Source of the DNA: Tersicoccus sp. Bi-70
Lineage (GTDB): Bacteria > Actinomycetota > Actinomycetes > Actinomycetales > Micrococcaceae
DNA: 64,000 nt
Assembly: GCF_001968825.1 (NCBI RefSeq)
Contig: NZ_MIEU01000012.1
Span: forward strand, 186,001-250,000
Direction of reading: 5' to 3'
Shown: positions 9,942-18,740 of the stretch, in pieces
How positions within the stretch are numbered: the stretch's first letter is position 1
Layout of the letters: each line of letters begins with the position of its first letter
Position numbers and translations under genes: made by a program
Notes under the pieces: model-generated
What the model was told of the DNA's origin: nothing
Database searches by the model: none
The model's input: only the letters and a program-made list of their open reading frames with translations

Positions 9942-10928
9942 ATGACCTCGCCCCAGGCTCCCCTGCCCACGCCGTTCACCGCCGCCAGCACCGCCGCCGA
10001 CGTGCTGGCGGGCGTCGACCTCACCGGGCAGGAGGCGATCGTCACCGGCGGACACAGCCGGCTCGGCCGCGAGGTCACCCGCGCGCTCGCCGCGGCCGGG
10101 GCGTCCGTGACCGTCGCCTCCCGGGACACGGAGCGCGCCGCTGCCGTCGTCGGCGGCATCGACGGCGTCCGCGTCGAGCAGCTCGACCTCACCGACCCCG
10201 TCTCGATCGACGCCTTCGGCGACCGGTGGAACGGATCGGGACGGCCCCTGCCCATGCTCGTGAACAATGCCGCTGTGCTGTTCCAGCCGGAACTCCGACT
10301 CGACGCCCGCGGCCACGAGCTCGCGTTCTCCACCTCGCACCTCGGCCACTTCCGGCTCACGCGGGCGCTCCTGCCCTCCCTCCGGGCGGCCGGGGCCGCC
10401 GGCGGTGCCCGCGTCCTCACCGTGACCTCCGGTGCGGCGCGCTTCGGCCGGATCCGCTGGGATGACGTCGACTTCGCCTCCGGGTACGACCCCGGTGCGG
10501 CCTACGGACAGTCGAAGCGGGCGAACACCCTCTTCACCGTGGAACTCGATCGACGCCATGCCGACGAGGGCATCCGCGCCCTCGCCGCGCACCCCGGCGT
10601 CGTCATCGGGCCCGGTCCGCACCGCGCCGACCGCGTCGAGTCCTACCGGGCCCAGGGGCTCGTCGACGAGCAGGGCGCCACGGTCATCGACCCGGCCGCG
10701 GGCAAGAAGACGGTCGAGCAGGGCGCGTCGACCCTCGTCCTCGGGGCGGCCAGTCCCCTGCTCGACGGCATCGGCGGGGTCTATCTGAAGGACAACGACG
10801 TCGCGGTCCTGGATGATGCGGACCGCCCGCTCACCGCGGACAGCATCCCGGCCGACGCGAACTCCGCCATGCTCGACCCGGACGACGCGCGACGCCTCTG
10901 GGACCTCAGCGAGCGGCTCCTCGCGTGA
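9942..10928 (+). CDS. SDR family NAD(P)-dependent oxidoreductase
   Basis: A classical-type short-chain dehydrogenase of 328 aa. The nucleotide motif TGGHSRLG is at residues 35-42 (third glycine kept) and NNAA at 108-111. The catalytic residues Ser163, Tyr188 and Lys192 form the S-YxxxK triad (AYGQSKRAN). Length and layout resemble the retinol-dehydrogenase/WWOX-like SDRs that actinobacteria carry in many copies. The substrate cannot be read from sequence. Its last bases overlap the next gene (GTGA), so the two are probably one unit. It is the first gene of the accessory region and is transcribed away from hisI. Confidence 0.93.
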   Translation: MTSPQAPLPTPFTAASTAADVLAGVDLTGQEAIVTGGHSRLGREVTRALAAAGASVTVASRDTERAAAVVGGIDGVRVEQLDLTDPVSIDAFGDRWNGSGRPLPMLVNNAAVLFQPELRLDARGHELAFSTSHLGHFRLTRALLPSLRAAGAAGGARVLTVTSGAARFGRIRWDDVDFASGYDPGAAYGQSKRANTLFTVELDRRHADEGIRALAAHPGVVIGPGPHRADRVESYRAQGLVDEQGATVIDPAAGKKTVEQGASTLVLGAASPLLDGIGGVYLKDNDVAVLDDADRPLTADSIPADANSAMLDPDDARRLWDLSERLLA

Positions 10929-11887
10929 CGACGCCGGAGGAGCCGCGACGGTCCGGCCTGCTCGACGTCGGCGACGGCCAGCGGATCTGGTGGGAGGAGT
11001 GGGGCAACCCGGCCGGGACGCCGGCCCTCCATCTGCACGGCGGCCCTGGCGGCACCCTGGGCGAGAGCACCTATCGGCACCGTTTCGACCTGACGCGCAC
11101 CCGCGTGATCGGCCTCGACCAGCGCGGGTGCGGTCGTTCGACTCCTCACACCTCCGATCCCGCGACGTCGCTGGACGCCAACACGACCGACCACCTCGTG
11201 CGCGACATCGAACGCCTCCGGGAGCACCTCGGCGTCGAGGCGTGGATCGTGAACGGCGCCTCCTGGGGCTGCACGCTCGCCCTGGCCTACGCCCATGCCC
11301 ACCCCGACCGCGTCACCGCCCTGGTCCTCGTCGCGGTCACCACCACGAGCCGGCCGGAGGTCGACTGGATCAGCGAGGGAGTGGGGGCGGTCTTCCCGGA
11401 GGCCTGGGATCGGCTCGCCCGGCACGCCGAGGACGCCGGCGTCGGGTATGTGCGGGGGCAGGACCGGTTGGTCGAGGCGTACGCCCGCCTGATGGGCTCC
11501 CCCGATCCGGCCGTCCGGGACGCCGCGTCACGGGAATGGGCCCGGTGGGAGGACACCCACGTGTCGATCGATGCCGGAGGACTGCACCGCGACCCCCGAT
11601 GGCAGGACCGGCGCTTCCGGCACGCCTTCGTCCGGCTGACCACCCACTACTGGTCCCACGACGGATTCCTGGATCCGCCGCTGCTGGCGCGCCCCGACCG
11701 GCCGGTCGGCATCCCGGCCGTCCTCATCCACGGCCGGCGCGACATCTCCGGACCCGTCGCGACGGCCTGGCAGCTCCACCGGCGCTGGCCGGCGTCCCAG
11801 CTGGTGATCGACGAGGACGGCGGCCACGGCGGCGGCACGATGGGCGCGGCCTGGCGCGCTGCGAACGACCGCTTCGTGGCGGGGTGA
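10925..11887 (+). CDS. Alpha/beta hydrolase, prolyl aminopeptidase-like
   Basis: A 320-aa alpha/beta hydrolase of the proline iminopeptidase (S33) type, which would remove N-terminal proline from peptides. HGGPGG (38-43) is the family's oxyanion segment, followed by DQRGCGRS. The nucleophile elbow is GASWGCTLAL with Ser113; most family members have GGSWGSTLAL. The acid is the Asp in HGRRDISGP, and the His is in the GGHGG stretch near the end. The GTG at 10925 overlaps the SDR stop. Prolyl specificity is inferred from family resemblance only. Confidence 0.88.
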   Translation: MTTPEEPRRSGLLDVGDGQRIWWEEWGNPAGTPALHLHGGPGGTLGESTYRHRFDLTRTRVIGLDQRGCGRSTPHTSDPATSLDANTTDHLVRDIERLREHLGVEAWIVNGASWGCTLALAYAHAHPDRVTALVLVAVTTTSRPEVDWISEGVGAVFPEAWDRLARHAEDAGVGYVRGQDRLVEAYARLMGSPDPAVRDAASREWARWEDTHVSIDAGGLHRDPRWQDRRFRHAFVRLTTHYWSHDGFLDPPLLARPDRPVGIPAVLIHGRRDISGPVATAWQLHRRWPASQLVIDEDGGHGGGTMGAAWRAANDRFVAG

Positions 11888-11973
11888 CGATCCGTGGTCG
11901 AGCACACCGGGAGCCGACCATGGTCGCCTCTGCGCGGGTGGACGGGCTCGTCGGGATCCGGCTCGCGTCGTCG

Positions 11974-12720
11974 TCAGACGGGTTTCGCCAGTGCGGCGAA
12001 CGGGTCGCGCAGCCCGGCGGACCGATCCGCGTCGTGCCGGGCGATCTCCGCCAGGAGCAGCCGCGTCAGGTGGATCCGGCTGCGGTCCAGCGACGCGGCC
12101 GTGACCTGTGTCGCCCGGCTTGTCTCGAGGTCCTGCCGCTCACGCGGCGGCAGCTGGTCGACTCCGCGGCCGTGCCAGGGGTCCAGTCCCGCGCGGATGC
12201 ACTGCAGGGCGATCCGACTGTTCCGGAGTTCGTCGAGCATGGTGACGGCCTGCCAGAGCCGGCCGCGCGCCACCGCCGACCGGGCGTGGAGCGCGTACAG
12301 CCATCCCCGGCCGATCGTGTCGCCGGCGTCCGCCGGCCGCGGGTCCGCCGGCTCGTTGGCCGTCCCGAACAGCAGCCGGAAGCCCGTGTCGGTCGCCCGG
12401 AACTCGTCCCGGGGCCAGAAGGAGACATCGACCTGCAGACAGGATCGCAGGAGGAACACCCGGTAGCGCACCGACCCGGCGACCACGTCGTGGATGTCGG
12501 AGACGCCGACGATCCGGTCGAGGTAGCGCGTCCACGCGTCGACGACGGTCGGTTCCGCCACGCCCGTCCGCAGCTGGAGCACCAGATCGATGTCCGACCA
12601 GCGGTCCTCGGTCCCGCGTGCCGCCGATGCCACCAGGGCCGCTCCAGCGATGTCCGGGTCCGCGGCGGCGCGCTCCACGAGTCGGGATCGGATCTCGGAG
12701 CGTTCGGGGACGGAGAACAT
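11974..12720 (-). CDS. Nucleotidyltransferase-fold protein (aminoglycoside-type)
   Basis: 248 aa from the ATG at 12720 (MFSVPERSEIRSRLVERA). Near the N-terminus SAARGTEDRWSDIDL matches the polymerase-beta nucleotidyltransferase pattern: small residues, then a loop, then D-x-D metal ligands. DVSFW may give the third acid. The C-terminal half is helical. Relatives include streptomycin/spectinomycin adenylyltransferase-like and uncharacterised proteins, so resistance should not be assumed. In-frame upstream starts (ATG at 12747, TTG at 12756) are possible, but the chosen one fits the family better. Convergent with the preceding hydrolase gene. Confidence 0.8.
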   Translation of the reverse strand: MFSVPERSEIRSRLVERAAADPDIAGAALVASAARGTEDRWSDIDLVLQLRTGVAEPTVVDAWTRYLDRIVGVSDIHDVVAGSVRYRVFLLRSCLQVDVSFWPRDEFRATDTGFRLLFGTANEPADPRPADAGDTIGRGWLYALHARSAVARGRLWQAVTMLDELRNSRIALQCIRAGLDPWHGRGVDQLPPRERQDLETSRATQVTAASLDRSRIHLTRLLLAEIARHDADRSAGLRDPFAALAKPV

Positions 12721-12764
12721 GTTCACGATCTCAGCCGTCGCGCGCATACGGCGCAAGCCGCCGG

Positions 12765-12770
12765 TAACCT
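12765..12770 (+). promoter_or_regulatory. -10 box (TAACCT), leaderless type
   Basis: TAACCT ends 6 nt before the ATG at 12777. It sits in the divergent gap with the nucleotidyltransferase gene. Confidence 0.45.
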
Positions 12771-12776
12771 CGCCGC

Positions 12777-13277
12777 ATGATCACGTGGGAGGAGATCCTG
12801 GCCGCCGTCACCGTGTCCTTCGGCGGGCGCAGCGCCGAGGCGCGGGACGCGTTGACGGCGTGCTGGGCGGCGACCGCGCCCGAGCAGGGCGCCCAGCGGT
12901 GCGTCATCGCGCACTACCTCGCGGACCAGCAGGACGATCTCGCGGAGGAGACCGCCTGGGACGAGCGCGCCCTGGCCGCTCACGGGTCCGTGGCCGACGC
13001 GGACCTCGCCCCGATCGGCGTTCCCTCGGCCCACGGCTTCGCCCCCAGCCTGCATCTGAACCTGGGCGACGACTACCTGCGCCTGGGCCGGCTCGACGAC
13101 GCCGCGCACCACCTCGACCGGGCGCGGGCGAGCGCCGACGGCCTGGCCGACGAGGGCTATGGCGCGATGATCCGCGCCGGCATCGCGGGACTGCAGACGC
13201 GGGTGGCCGCCCGTAGGGGCACCCGCGGGACCGCGGGCGACCGGTCGACCACCGCTCACCCCCCGCCCGTACAGTGA
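12777..13277 (+). CDS. Small helical TPR-like protein of unknown function
   Basis: 166 aa, predicted mostly helical. LHLNLGDDYLRLGRLDDAAHHLDRA (about residues 93-117) reads as one tetratricopeptide-type helix pair. The N-terminal half (EARDALTACWAATAPEQGAQRCVIAHYLADQQDD) resembles actinobacterial proteins of unknown function. The last 25 residues are basic, low complexity and probably disordered. The ATG at 12777 follows a TAACCT box by 6 nt. It overlaps or abuts the next hydrolase gene, so the pair may be co-translated. A protein-protein interaction role is inference from the TPR-like segment. Confidence 0.78.
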   Translation: MITWEEILAAVTVSFGGRSAEARDALTACWAATAPEQGAQRCVIAHYLADQQDDLAEETAWDERALAAHGSVADADLAPIGVPSAHGFAPSLHLNLGDDYLRLGRLDDAAHHLDRARASADGLADEGYGAMIRAGIAGLQTRVAARRGTRGTAGDRSTTAHPPPVQ

Positions 13278-13282
13278 GGAGG

Positions 13283-14116
13283 ATGACGGAGACGAACGTG
13301 ACACGGGCCGAGACCGAGGTCGACGGGCACCGCACCAGCTACCTGACCGTCGACCGGGACGGGCCGGTCGTCCTGCTCCTGCACGGCACGTACTGGAGCC
13401 GGGTCTGGCAACCGGTGCTCGACGGTCTGGCCGACGCCGGGCTGCGGCCCGTCGCCGTCGACTTCCCCGGGATGGGCCGCTCGGACGGAGAGCTCGACCC
13501 GCAGACCGCCGCCGTGCCCGCCCTCGCCGACTGGGTGGGCCGTTTCGCCGCCGCGCTCGGGATCACCGGTCCCGTCGGCGTCGCCGGTCACGACATCGGC
13601 GGCGGTGTCGCCCAGCACCTGGCCGTCCGTGGCCCTCTCGACGTTCGCCGGCTGGCGCTGGTCAACGCGGTCATGTTCGACTCGTGGCCCGTGCCCGGCG
13701 TCGCCCGCTTCCGGGACCCGGCCGTGGTGGCCGCCACGACGCCGGAGGATCTGCTCGCCTCGCGGCGCGAGGCCGTGACGACCGCGCTGGGCCGCGCCGC
13801 CACCGAGCAGCTGATCGACGACTACCTCGAGCCGTGGCACGATGCGCGCGTGTGCCGGTCGTGGATGGCCATGGCAGCCGCGGCCGACGCCCGGTTCACG
13901 ACGGATCTCGTGCCCGCACTCGAGCAGTCGTCCCTGCCGAAGGTGCTGGTATGGGGCGAGGACGACGGCTTCCAGAAGGTCGAGTACGCCGAACGGTTCG
14001 CCGCGCAGATCCCGCACACCGGCCTGGTCCGCATCCCCGGCGCCGGGCACCTGCCCATGGAGAACGAGCCCGGCCGCGTCGCCGGCGCACTCGCGGATCT
14101 GTTCACCACCCGCTGA
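13283..14116 (+). CDS. Alpha/beta hydrolase with Asp nucleophile (dehalogenase/epoxide hydrolase-like)
   Basis: 277 aa. The oxyanion loop is LLLHGTYWS and the nucleophile elbow is GHDIGGGVAQ. The residue in the nucleophile position is therefore Asp, as in haloalkane dehalogenases, haloacetate dehalogenases and epoxide hydrolases, rather than Ser. WGEDDGF gives the acid position and GAGHLPMENEP the catalytic His. Substrate is unknown. Two starts compete: GTG at 13274, overlapping the upstream stop as GTGA, or ATG at 13283. A GAGGAGG run sits directly before the ATG, so the exact start is uncertain by three codons. Confidence 0.88.
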   Translation: MTETNVTRAETEVDGHRTSYLTVDRDGPVVLLLHGTYWSRVWQPVLDGLADAGLRPVAVDFPGMGRSDGELDPQTAAVPALADWVGRFAAALGITGPVGVAGHDIGGGVAQHLAVRGPLDVRRLALVNAVMFDSWPVPGVARFRDPAVVAATTPEDLLASRREAVTTALGRAATEQLIDDYLEPWHDARVCRSWMAMAAAADARFTTDLVPALEQSSLPKVLVWGEDDGFQKVEYAERFAAQIPHTGLVRIPGAGHLPMENEPGRVAGALADLFTTR

Positions 14117-14245
14117 CCCGCACCCGCTGATCCCGGCCCGCTGACCCGCTGACCCGCGCCGGGTGATGCGCGCCTGCGACCAGCGCGAAGACCGGAAATG
14201 CCGATCAACAGGGTGCTGACGACATCGGTGTTATGTTACGTGCAT

Positions 14246-14257
14246 CACATCGATGTG
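14246..14257. promoter_or_regulatory. Palindromic operator candidate upstream of beta-helix gene
   Basis: CACATCGATGTG is a perfect 12-bp palindrome with a central CG. It lies just after a TATGTT hexamer (14232-14237) that could be a -10 box, in a patch richer in AT than the surroundings. LacI-family operators have this CG-centred form. No LacI gene is in the window, so this is inference. Confidence 0.45.
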
Positions 14258-14336
14258 CGGTCCTGACACCGCGTCGCTCGGACCACCCGATCCGAGTGAG
14301 CGGGGGGACCGCCGCTTCGTTCGGAAGCAGGTACCC

Positions 14337-16250
14337 GTGTCCCTCCCCTCCCCCTTCACTGTGCCCCGGTCCCGTCGACGCCGCACCGGCGTCGCCGCCG
14401 CCGTGTGCGCGGTGACGCTCGGCGTCCTCGCCCCCACCAGCGCGGTGGCCGCACCCAGCCCGTCAAGCCCGAGCCAGGCCCCGGCCCAGGCCCCGACCCA
14501 GGCGAGCCAGGCCAGGAACCAGACTCCCCAGGAGCTCGGTCCCAACGTCGTCGTCTTCTCCCCCGACATGGCCCAGGCCGACATCCAGGCCCGGGTCGAC
14601 GCGATCTACGCCCAGCAGGTCGACAACGAGATGGGCACGCAGCGGTACGCGCTGCTCTTCAAGCCCGGCACCTACGGCTCGGAGTCGAACCCGCTGGACG
14701 TCAAGGTCGGCTACTACACCGAGGTCGACGGCCTCGGGCAGGACCCCTCCGGCGTCACCATCAACGGCGGCGTCACCGCCACCGGCCGCAACGGCAGCGG
14801 CGCCCTGGACACCTTCTGGCGATCGGTGTCCAACCTGACGATCCACGTGGTCCCGACCGCCGACGGCTGCCACACCGGCAACGAGATGTGGGCGGTCTCC
14901 CAGGCCGCCCCGATGCGCCGGGTGGACGTGAAGGAATTCACCACCTTCATGCCCTACTGCGAGAGCCCGAACTACGCCAGCGGCGGTTTCGTGGCCGACT
15001 CGCGACTGCGGGGCGGCGCCTTGAACGGCTCGCAGCAGCAGTTCTACGTCCGCAACACCGATCTCGGCGCGGGCTGGTCCAACGGCGTCTGGAACCAGGT
15101 GTTCTCCGGGGACGTCAACGCCCCGGCGCAGTCCTTCCCGGACCCGCCCTACACCACCCTGACGGCCACGCCGGTCTCCCGCGAGAAGCCTTACCTGTAC
15201 GTGGACGAGGCCGGCGCCTGGCGGGTGTTCGTCCCCAGTGCGCAGACCAACTCCACGGGCACCACGTGGGCGAACGGCCACACCGCAGGCCGGTCTCTGC
15301 CGCTGAGCGACTTCTACGTCGCCCGTCCCGGGGACTCCGTCGCGAAGATCAACTCCGCGCTGGCCCAGGGGAAGAATCTGCTCGTCACGCCCGGCGTGTA
15401 CGACGTCGCGCAGAGCATCGCGGTCAAGCGGGCCGACACCGTCGTCCTCGGCCTGGGTCTGGCCACCTTCACCGCGCAGAACGGCGCGGTGCCGATGACG
15501 GTGGCCGATGTCCAGGGCGTCGACATCGCCGGTCTCACCTTCGACGCCGGGACGGTCAACTCCCCCACGCTGCTGCGCATCGGCAGCGGACGGCAGGAGG
15601 GCGGCAAGCACCAGGGCACCGCCGCCGATCCCACCGCGCTGCAGGACGTCTTCTTCCGCATCGGCGGCCCGCACGTCGGCAAGGCCACCACCAGCCTCGA
15701 GGTCAACAGCGACCACGCGATCCTCGACGACGTGTGGGCGTGGCGCGCCGACCACGGCGTGCCCGGCTCGGTCGGCTGGACGGTCAACACCGCGGACACC
15801 GGCGTCGTCGTGAACGGTGACGACGTCACCGCGACCGGCCTGTTCGTCGAGCACTACCAGAAGGACAACGTGATCTGGAACGGTGAGCGCGGCCGCACCG
15901 TGTTCTTCCAGAACGAGCTCCCCTACGACGCGCCCGACCAGGCGGCGTGGCAGCACGACGGCCTCAACGGCTGGGCGGCGTACAAGGTGGCGAACACGGT
16001 CAGGACCCACGAGGCGTGGGGACTGGGCAGCTACGTCTACACGAACGTCAACCCGTCCCTGCACGCGACGCAGTCGTTCGAGGTCCCGGACGCCCCGGGC
16101 GTGATCATGCATGACCTGACCACGGTCTCGCTGAACAAGGCGGGCACGATCGACCACGTCATCAACGGACAGGGCACGGCGGCCATCGGCGGCGTCAACG
16201 ACGGCCAGCCGCAGACGATCACCACCTACACCAACGGCCGGGCCAACTAG
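14337..16250 (+). CDS. Secreted right-handed beta-helix protein (pectate-lyase/GH55-like fold)
   Basis: 637 aa from the GTG at 14337, preceded by GGAAG about 10 nt upstream. An upstream ATG at 14253 would add 28 residues before the signal peptide and is less likely. A classical signal peptide is visible: a basic RSRRRR region, a hydrophobic core, and cleavage after AVA near residue 39. A Pro/Ala/Gln linker follows. The mature protein carries two beta-helix-like blocks: FKPGTYG...VGYYTEVDGLG...GSQQQFYVRN...GVWNQVF, then KNLLVTPGVYDV...VNSDHAILDDVWAWRADHG. Close relatives in actinobacteria carry misleading names such as adenylyl cyclase or coagulation factor 5/8 domain protein. A carbohydrate-active or binding role outside the cell is inference. 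Confidence 0.85.
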   Translation: MSLPSPFTVPRSRRRRTGVAAAVCAVTLGVLAPTSAVAAPSPSSPSQAPAQAPTQASQARNQTPQELGPNVVVFSPDMAQADIQARVDAIYAQQVDNEMGTQRYALLFKPGTYGSESNPLDVKVGYYTEVDGLGQDPSGVTINGGVTATGRNGSGALDTFWRSVSNLTIHVVPTADGCHTGNEMWAVSQAAPMRRVDVKEFTTFMPYCESPNYASGGFVADSRLRGGALNGSQQQFYVRNTDLGAGWSNGVWNQVFSGDVNAPAQSFPDPPYTTLTATPVSREKPYLYVDEAGAWRVFVPSAQTNSTGTTWANGHTAGRSLPLSDFYVARPGDSVAKINSALAQGKNLLVTPGVYDVAQSIAVKRADTVVLGLGLATFTAQNGAVPMTVADVQGVDIAGLTFDAGTVNSPTLLRIGSGRQEGGKHQGTAADPTALQDVFFRIGGPHVGKATTSLEVNSDHAILDDVWAWRADHGVPGSVGWTVNTADTGVVVNGDDVTATGLFVEHYQKDNVIWNGERGRTVFFQNELPYDAPDQAAWQHDGLNGWAAYKVANTVRTHEAWGLGSYVYTNVNPSLHATQSFEVPDAPGVIMHDLTTVSLNKAGTIDHVINGQGTAAIGGVNDGQPQTITTYTNGRAN

Positions 16251-16270
16251 GCGCGGCACCCGCCTCACGA

Positions 16271-16313
16271 GAGAACGGCGGCCCGGGGATCGCATCCCGG
16301 GGCCGCCGTTCTC
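16271..16313. terminator. Bidirectional hairpin terminator
   Basis: 20-bp arms (16271-16290 and 16294-16313) with one mismatch and a 3-nt loop, between the convergent beta-helix and GGDEF-EAL genes. No T tract follows, which is common in high-GC actinobacteria. Confidence 0.8.
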
Positions 16314-16349
16314 GTGTGACGGGTCGGTGCCGTCGTGTGACGGTCGGTG

Positions 16350-18419
16350 CTAGACGGGCAGGGCGTCCGGCTCGCCGTCGGGCGCGACGGCAGCCGCGAC
16401 GGCCACGACGGCGGCGGCGGCGACGGCAGCCGCGACGGTCCCGGTCGGCACCGGCGGCGCCTCGAGCTCCTGGGGACGGTCGCCCCGCAGCTCGAGCAGG
16501 CTGGTGACCGCGGCCGACTCGACCGGACGGGAGAAGAAGTATCCCTGCGCGAAGTCGCACCCCAGGGACTTGAGTTCCTCGACGTGCTGCGACGTCTCCG
16601 TGCCCTCCGCGATGACCCGGATGCCGAGGTCCCGCGCCAGGTTCATGATGGTCGCGATGATCTGCCGGCCGGTGTCCCCGCGGTCCAGCTGGGCGACGAA
16701 GGACCGGTCGATCTTCAGCGTGTCCATCGGGAAGCTGTGCAGGTAGGCCAGCGAGGAGTACCCGGTGCCGAAGTCGTCGATGCTGACGAACACGCCCAGG
16801 CGCTCGAGCTGGGTGAGCACCTCCTTGGTGTGCTCGGTGTTCGTCATCGACACGCTCTCGGTGATCTCCAGCTTCACAGTCTCCGGGCGGATCCCCGTCT
16901 CGGCCAGCACCCGGCCCACCTGCTCGGCGAAGTCGAACTGCGCGAACTGGCGGGCGGAGACGTTCACGGCGACGGTCAGCGGCGGCTCCTGCGGGAACTG
17001 CTGGTGCCAGCGCACCATCGTCTCGCAGGCCTCCCTGAGCACCCACATCCCGAGGAAGACGATCAGGCCGGTCTCCTCGGCCACCGGGATGAAGTCGTCC
17101 GGGTACACCAGTTCGGTCGGCGACTTCTGCCAGCGCACCAGCGCCTCCACGCCGACCATCGCGCCGTCGTGGAGGGAGACGATCGGCTGGTAGTGCACCA
17201 CGAACTCCTCCTCCTGCAGCGCCTGGCGCATCCGTGACTCGAGGGAGAAGCGGCCGACGGCGTGCTCGTGCATCACCGGGTCGTAGATCTCGTACCGGCC
17301 CTTGCCGAGGACCTTCGCGCGGTACATCGCCAGGTCCGCCTGGCGCAGGATGTCGTCCGTCGACTCGCCGCCCGTGCTGCTGGTGGCGATGCCGATGCTC
17401 GCACTGGCGAACAGGTCCTGCCCGTCGACCACGATCGGGTCGGCGAGCGCGTCCATCATCCGCACCGCGGCGCGCACCGCGTCGTTGACGTCCACGATCC
17501 CGTCCAGCAGCACGGTGAACTCGTCGCCTCCGAGCCGGGCGAGCGTGTCCCCCGCGCGCAGGCAGGCAGCCCACCGGCGGGCCACCTCGATGATGACGGC
17601 GTCCCCGACGGGGTGGCCGAGGCTGTCGTTGAACAGCTTGAACCGGTCCAGATCGAGGAAGAGGACGGCGAACGACGTCCTCGCGTCCCGTTCGGTACGG
17701 GTGACGGCGTGCGCGAGCCGGTCGGAGAACAGGGCACGGTTCGGAAGCCCGGTCAGCGGATCGTGCAGGGCGTCGTGCAGCAGGCGATCCCGCGCCCGCT
17801 CCCGCTCGGCCACCCGGCCCAGCTGGGCACCGATCTTCGCCAGCAGGCGCAGCAGGGTCTCGTCGGGTTCGAGGACCTGGTCGGAGAAGAACTCGAGGAC
17901 GGCCGTCACCTCGCTGCCCACCAGGACGGGGAACGCGACGGCCGACCGGAGACCGGCGAATCGGGCCTGCTCGGCACGCGTGAAGGTGGTGTCGACCGTA
18001 AGGTCGGTGACCCAGGCGGCGGTCGCACTGGCCAGCACGCGGCCCGGCAGGCCGTGTCCGACGGCGAAGCCGAAGTCCCCGGTCGACTCGTAGAACTCGC
18101 CGAACCGGCCCTCCTCGACGCCGTACCAGATGGAGGTGGGCCGCAGTCGCCGTCCGGTGGCGTCGGGCAGGAACGCGTGACCGATCTGCCAGTCCGTGTA
18201 CTCGCACACGGTCCGGACCCCGGCCTGCAGCGCCGCCTCGACCGTGCTCGACTGGTTGGCCGCGTCGGCGACCGCCTCGAGCAGGCGCAGTTGCTGCTGC
18301 TTGTCGTACAGCTCCCGCACCCCCTGCTCGGCGATGGCCTCGGCGGCGAGCCGGCCCTGCCGCTCCCGCTCGACGCTGCGCTCGAGCTCCTCGATACGCG
18401 TCTGCTCAGGCGACCTCAT
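16350..18419 (-). CDS. GAF-GGDEF-EAL cyclic-di-GMP turnover protein
   Basis: 689 aa, apparently soluble. An N-terminal helical segment (about 5-50, coiled-coil-like) leads into a GAF sensor domain (about 50-200). A diguanylate cyclase domain with intact GGDEF (297-301) follows and keeps the RxxD inhibitory site (RAGD, 288-291) five residues before it. Last is a phosphodiesterase domain with EAL at 425-427, ITES, DDFGTGYSSL, KIDRSF and EGTET. Both activities look intact, so direction probably depends on the GAF signal. The C-terminus is an Ala/Val tail encoded partly by a 19-bp direct repeat (16384-16402, 16420-16438). The ATG at 18419 follows a G-rich Shine-Dalgarno-like run at about 12 nt. 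Confidence 0.95.
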   Translation of the reverse strand: MRSPEQTRIEELERSVERERQGRLAAEAIAEQGVRELYDKQQQLRLLEAVADAANQSSTVEAALQAGVRTVCEYTDWQIGHAFLPDATGRRLRPTSIWYGVEEGRFGEFYESTGDFGFAVGHGLPGRVLASATAAWVTDLTVDTTFTRAEQARFAGLRSAVAFPVLVGSEVTAVLEFFSDQVLEPDETLLRLLAKIGAQLGRVAERERARDRLLHDALHDPLTGLPNRALFSDRLAHAVTRTERDARTSFAVLFLDLDRFKLFNDSLGHPVGDAVIIEVARRWAACLRAGDTLARLGGDEFTVLLDGIVDVNDAVRAAVRMMDALADPIVVDGQDLFASASIGIATSSTGGESTDDILRQADLAMYRAKVLGKGRYEIYDPVMHEHAVGRFSLESRMRQALQEEEFVVHYQPIVSLHDGAMVGVEALVRWQKSPTELVYPDDFIPVAEETGLIVFLGMWVLREACETMVRWHQQFPQEPPLTVAVNVSARQFAQFDFAEQVGRVLAETGIRPETVKLEITESVSMTNTEHTKEVLTQLERLGVFVSIDDFGTGYSSLAYLHSFPMDTLKIDRSFVAQLDRGDTGRQIIATIMNLARDLGIRVIAEGTETSQHVEELKSLGCDFAQGYFFSRPVESAAVTSLLELRGDRPQELEAPPVPTGTVAAAVAAAAVVAVAAAVAPDGEPDALPV

Positions 18420-18740
18420 GCCGCTCTCGTGCCCCCCTCGGATCGGTGCCGGTCGCACGGCCGGCGCACGGAACACCGGCGTGCCCGGACGGGGCGGAAC
18501 TGATTCCCCACATGTTCTCCCCGGATGCGTGATGGTGTGACGTGGACAGACGTGACTGCTGTCCACTATCGGCACCGTCCGCCCCTCCGTGAGGCACCGG
18601 GCGTCACGAGTTGTTCGCGTCCTCCCGGCTCGGACCTCCCGGCACCCGCGGCGGGTGAGGACGGGGTGGATGACGCTGCCGCCGCCGTTGCCGCGCATGC
18701 GGACCGGTGCCGCCCGCGGCGTCGTGCTGTCGCCGATGTC
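18420..18740. other. 321-bp non-coding gap upstream of the GGDEF-EAL gene
   Basis: No supported gene. It holds the leader of the GGDEF-EAL gene and the end of the alcohol dehydrogenase unit. The only clear structure is an inverted repeat at 18542-18566, listed separately. Confidence 0.6.
18542..18566. promoter_or_regulatory. Inverted repeat upstream of GGDEF-EAL gene
   Basis: GTGGACAG (18542-18549) and CTGTCCAC (18559-18566) form perfect 8-bp arms with a 9-nt spacer, about 125 bp before the GGDEF-EAL start. It could be an operator or a short hairpin ending the upstream transcript. Confidence 0.4.

Noticed and set aside
11974-12756. Aminoglycoside resistance gene
   Set aside because: Only the generic nucleotidyltransferase core is visible. 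Nothing specific to a resistance adenylyltransferase and no mobile context.
13327-14208. Minus-strand open frames opposite the Asp-nucleophile hydrolase
   Set aside because: No motif or ribosome site. The plus-strand gene explains the region.
14463-16295. 610-codon minus-strand open frame opposite the beta-helix gene
   Set aside because: Translation is low-complexity Arg/Val/Gly. The plus strand has a signal peptide and conserved family blocks.
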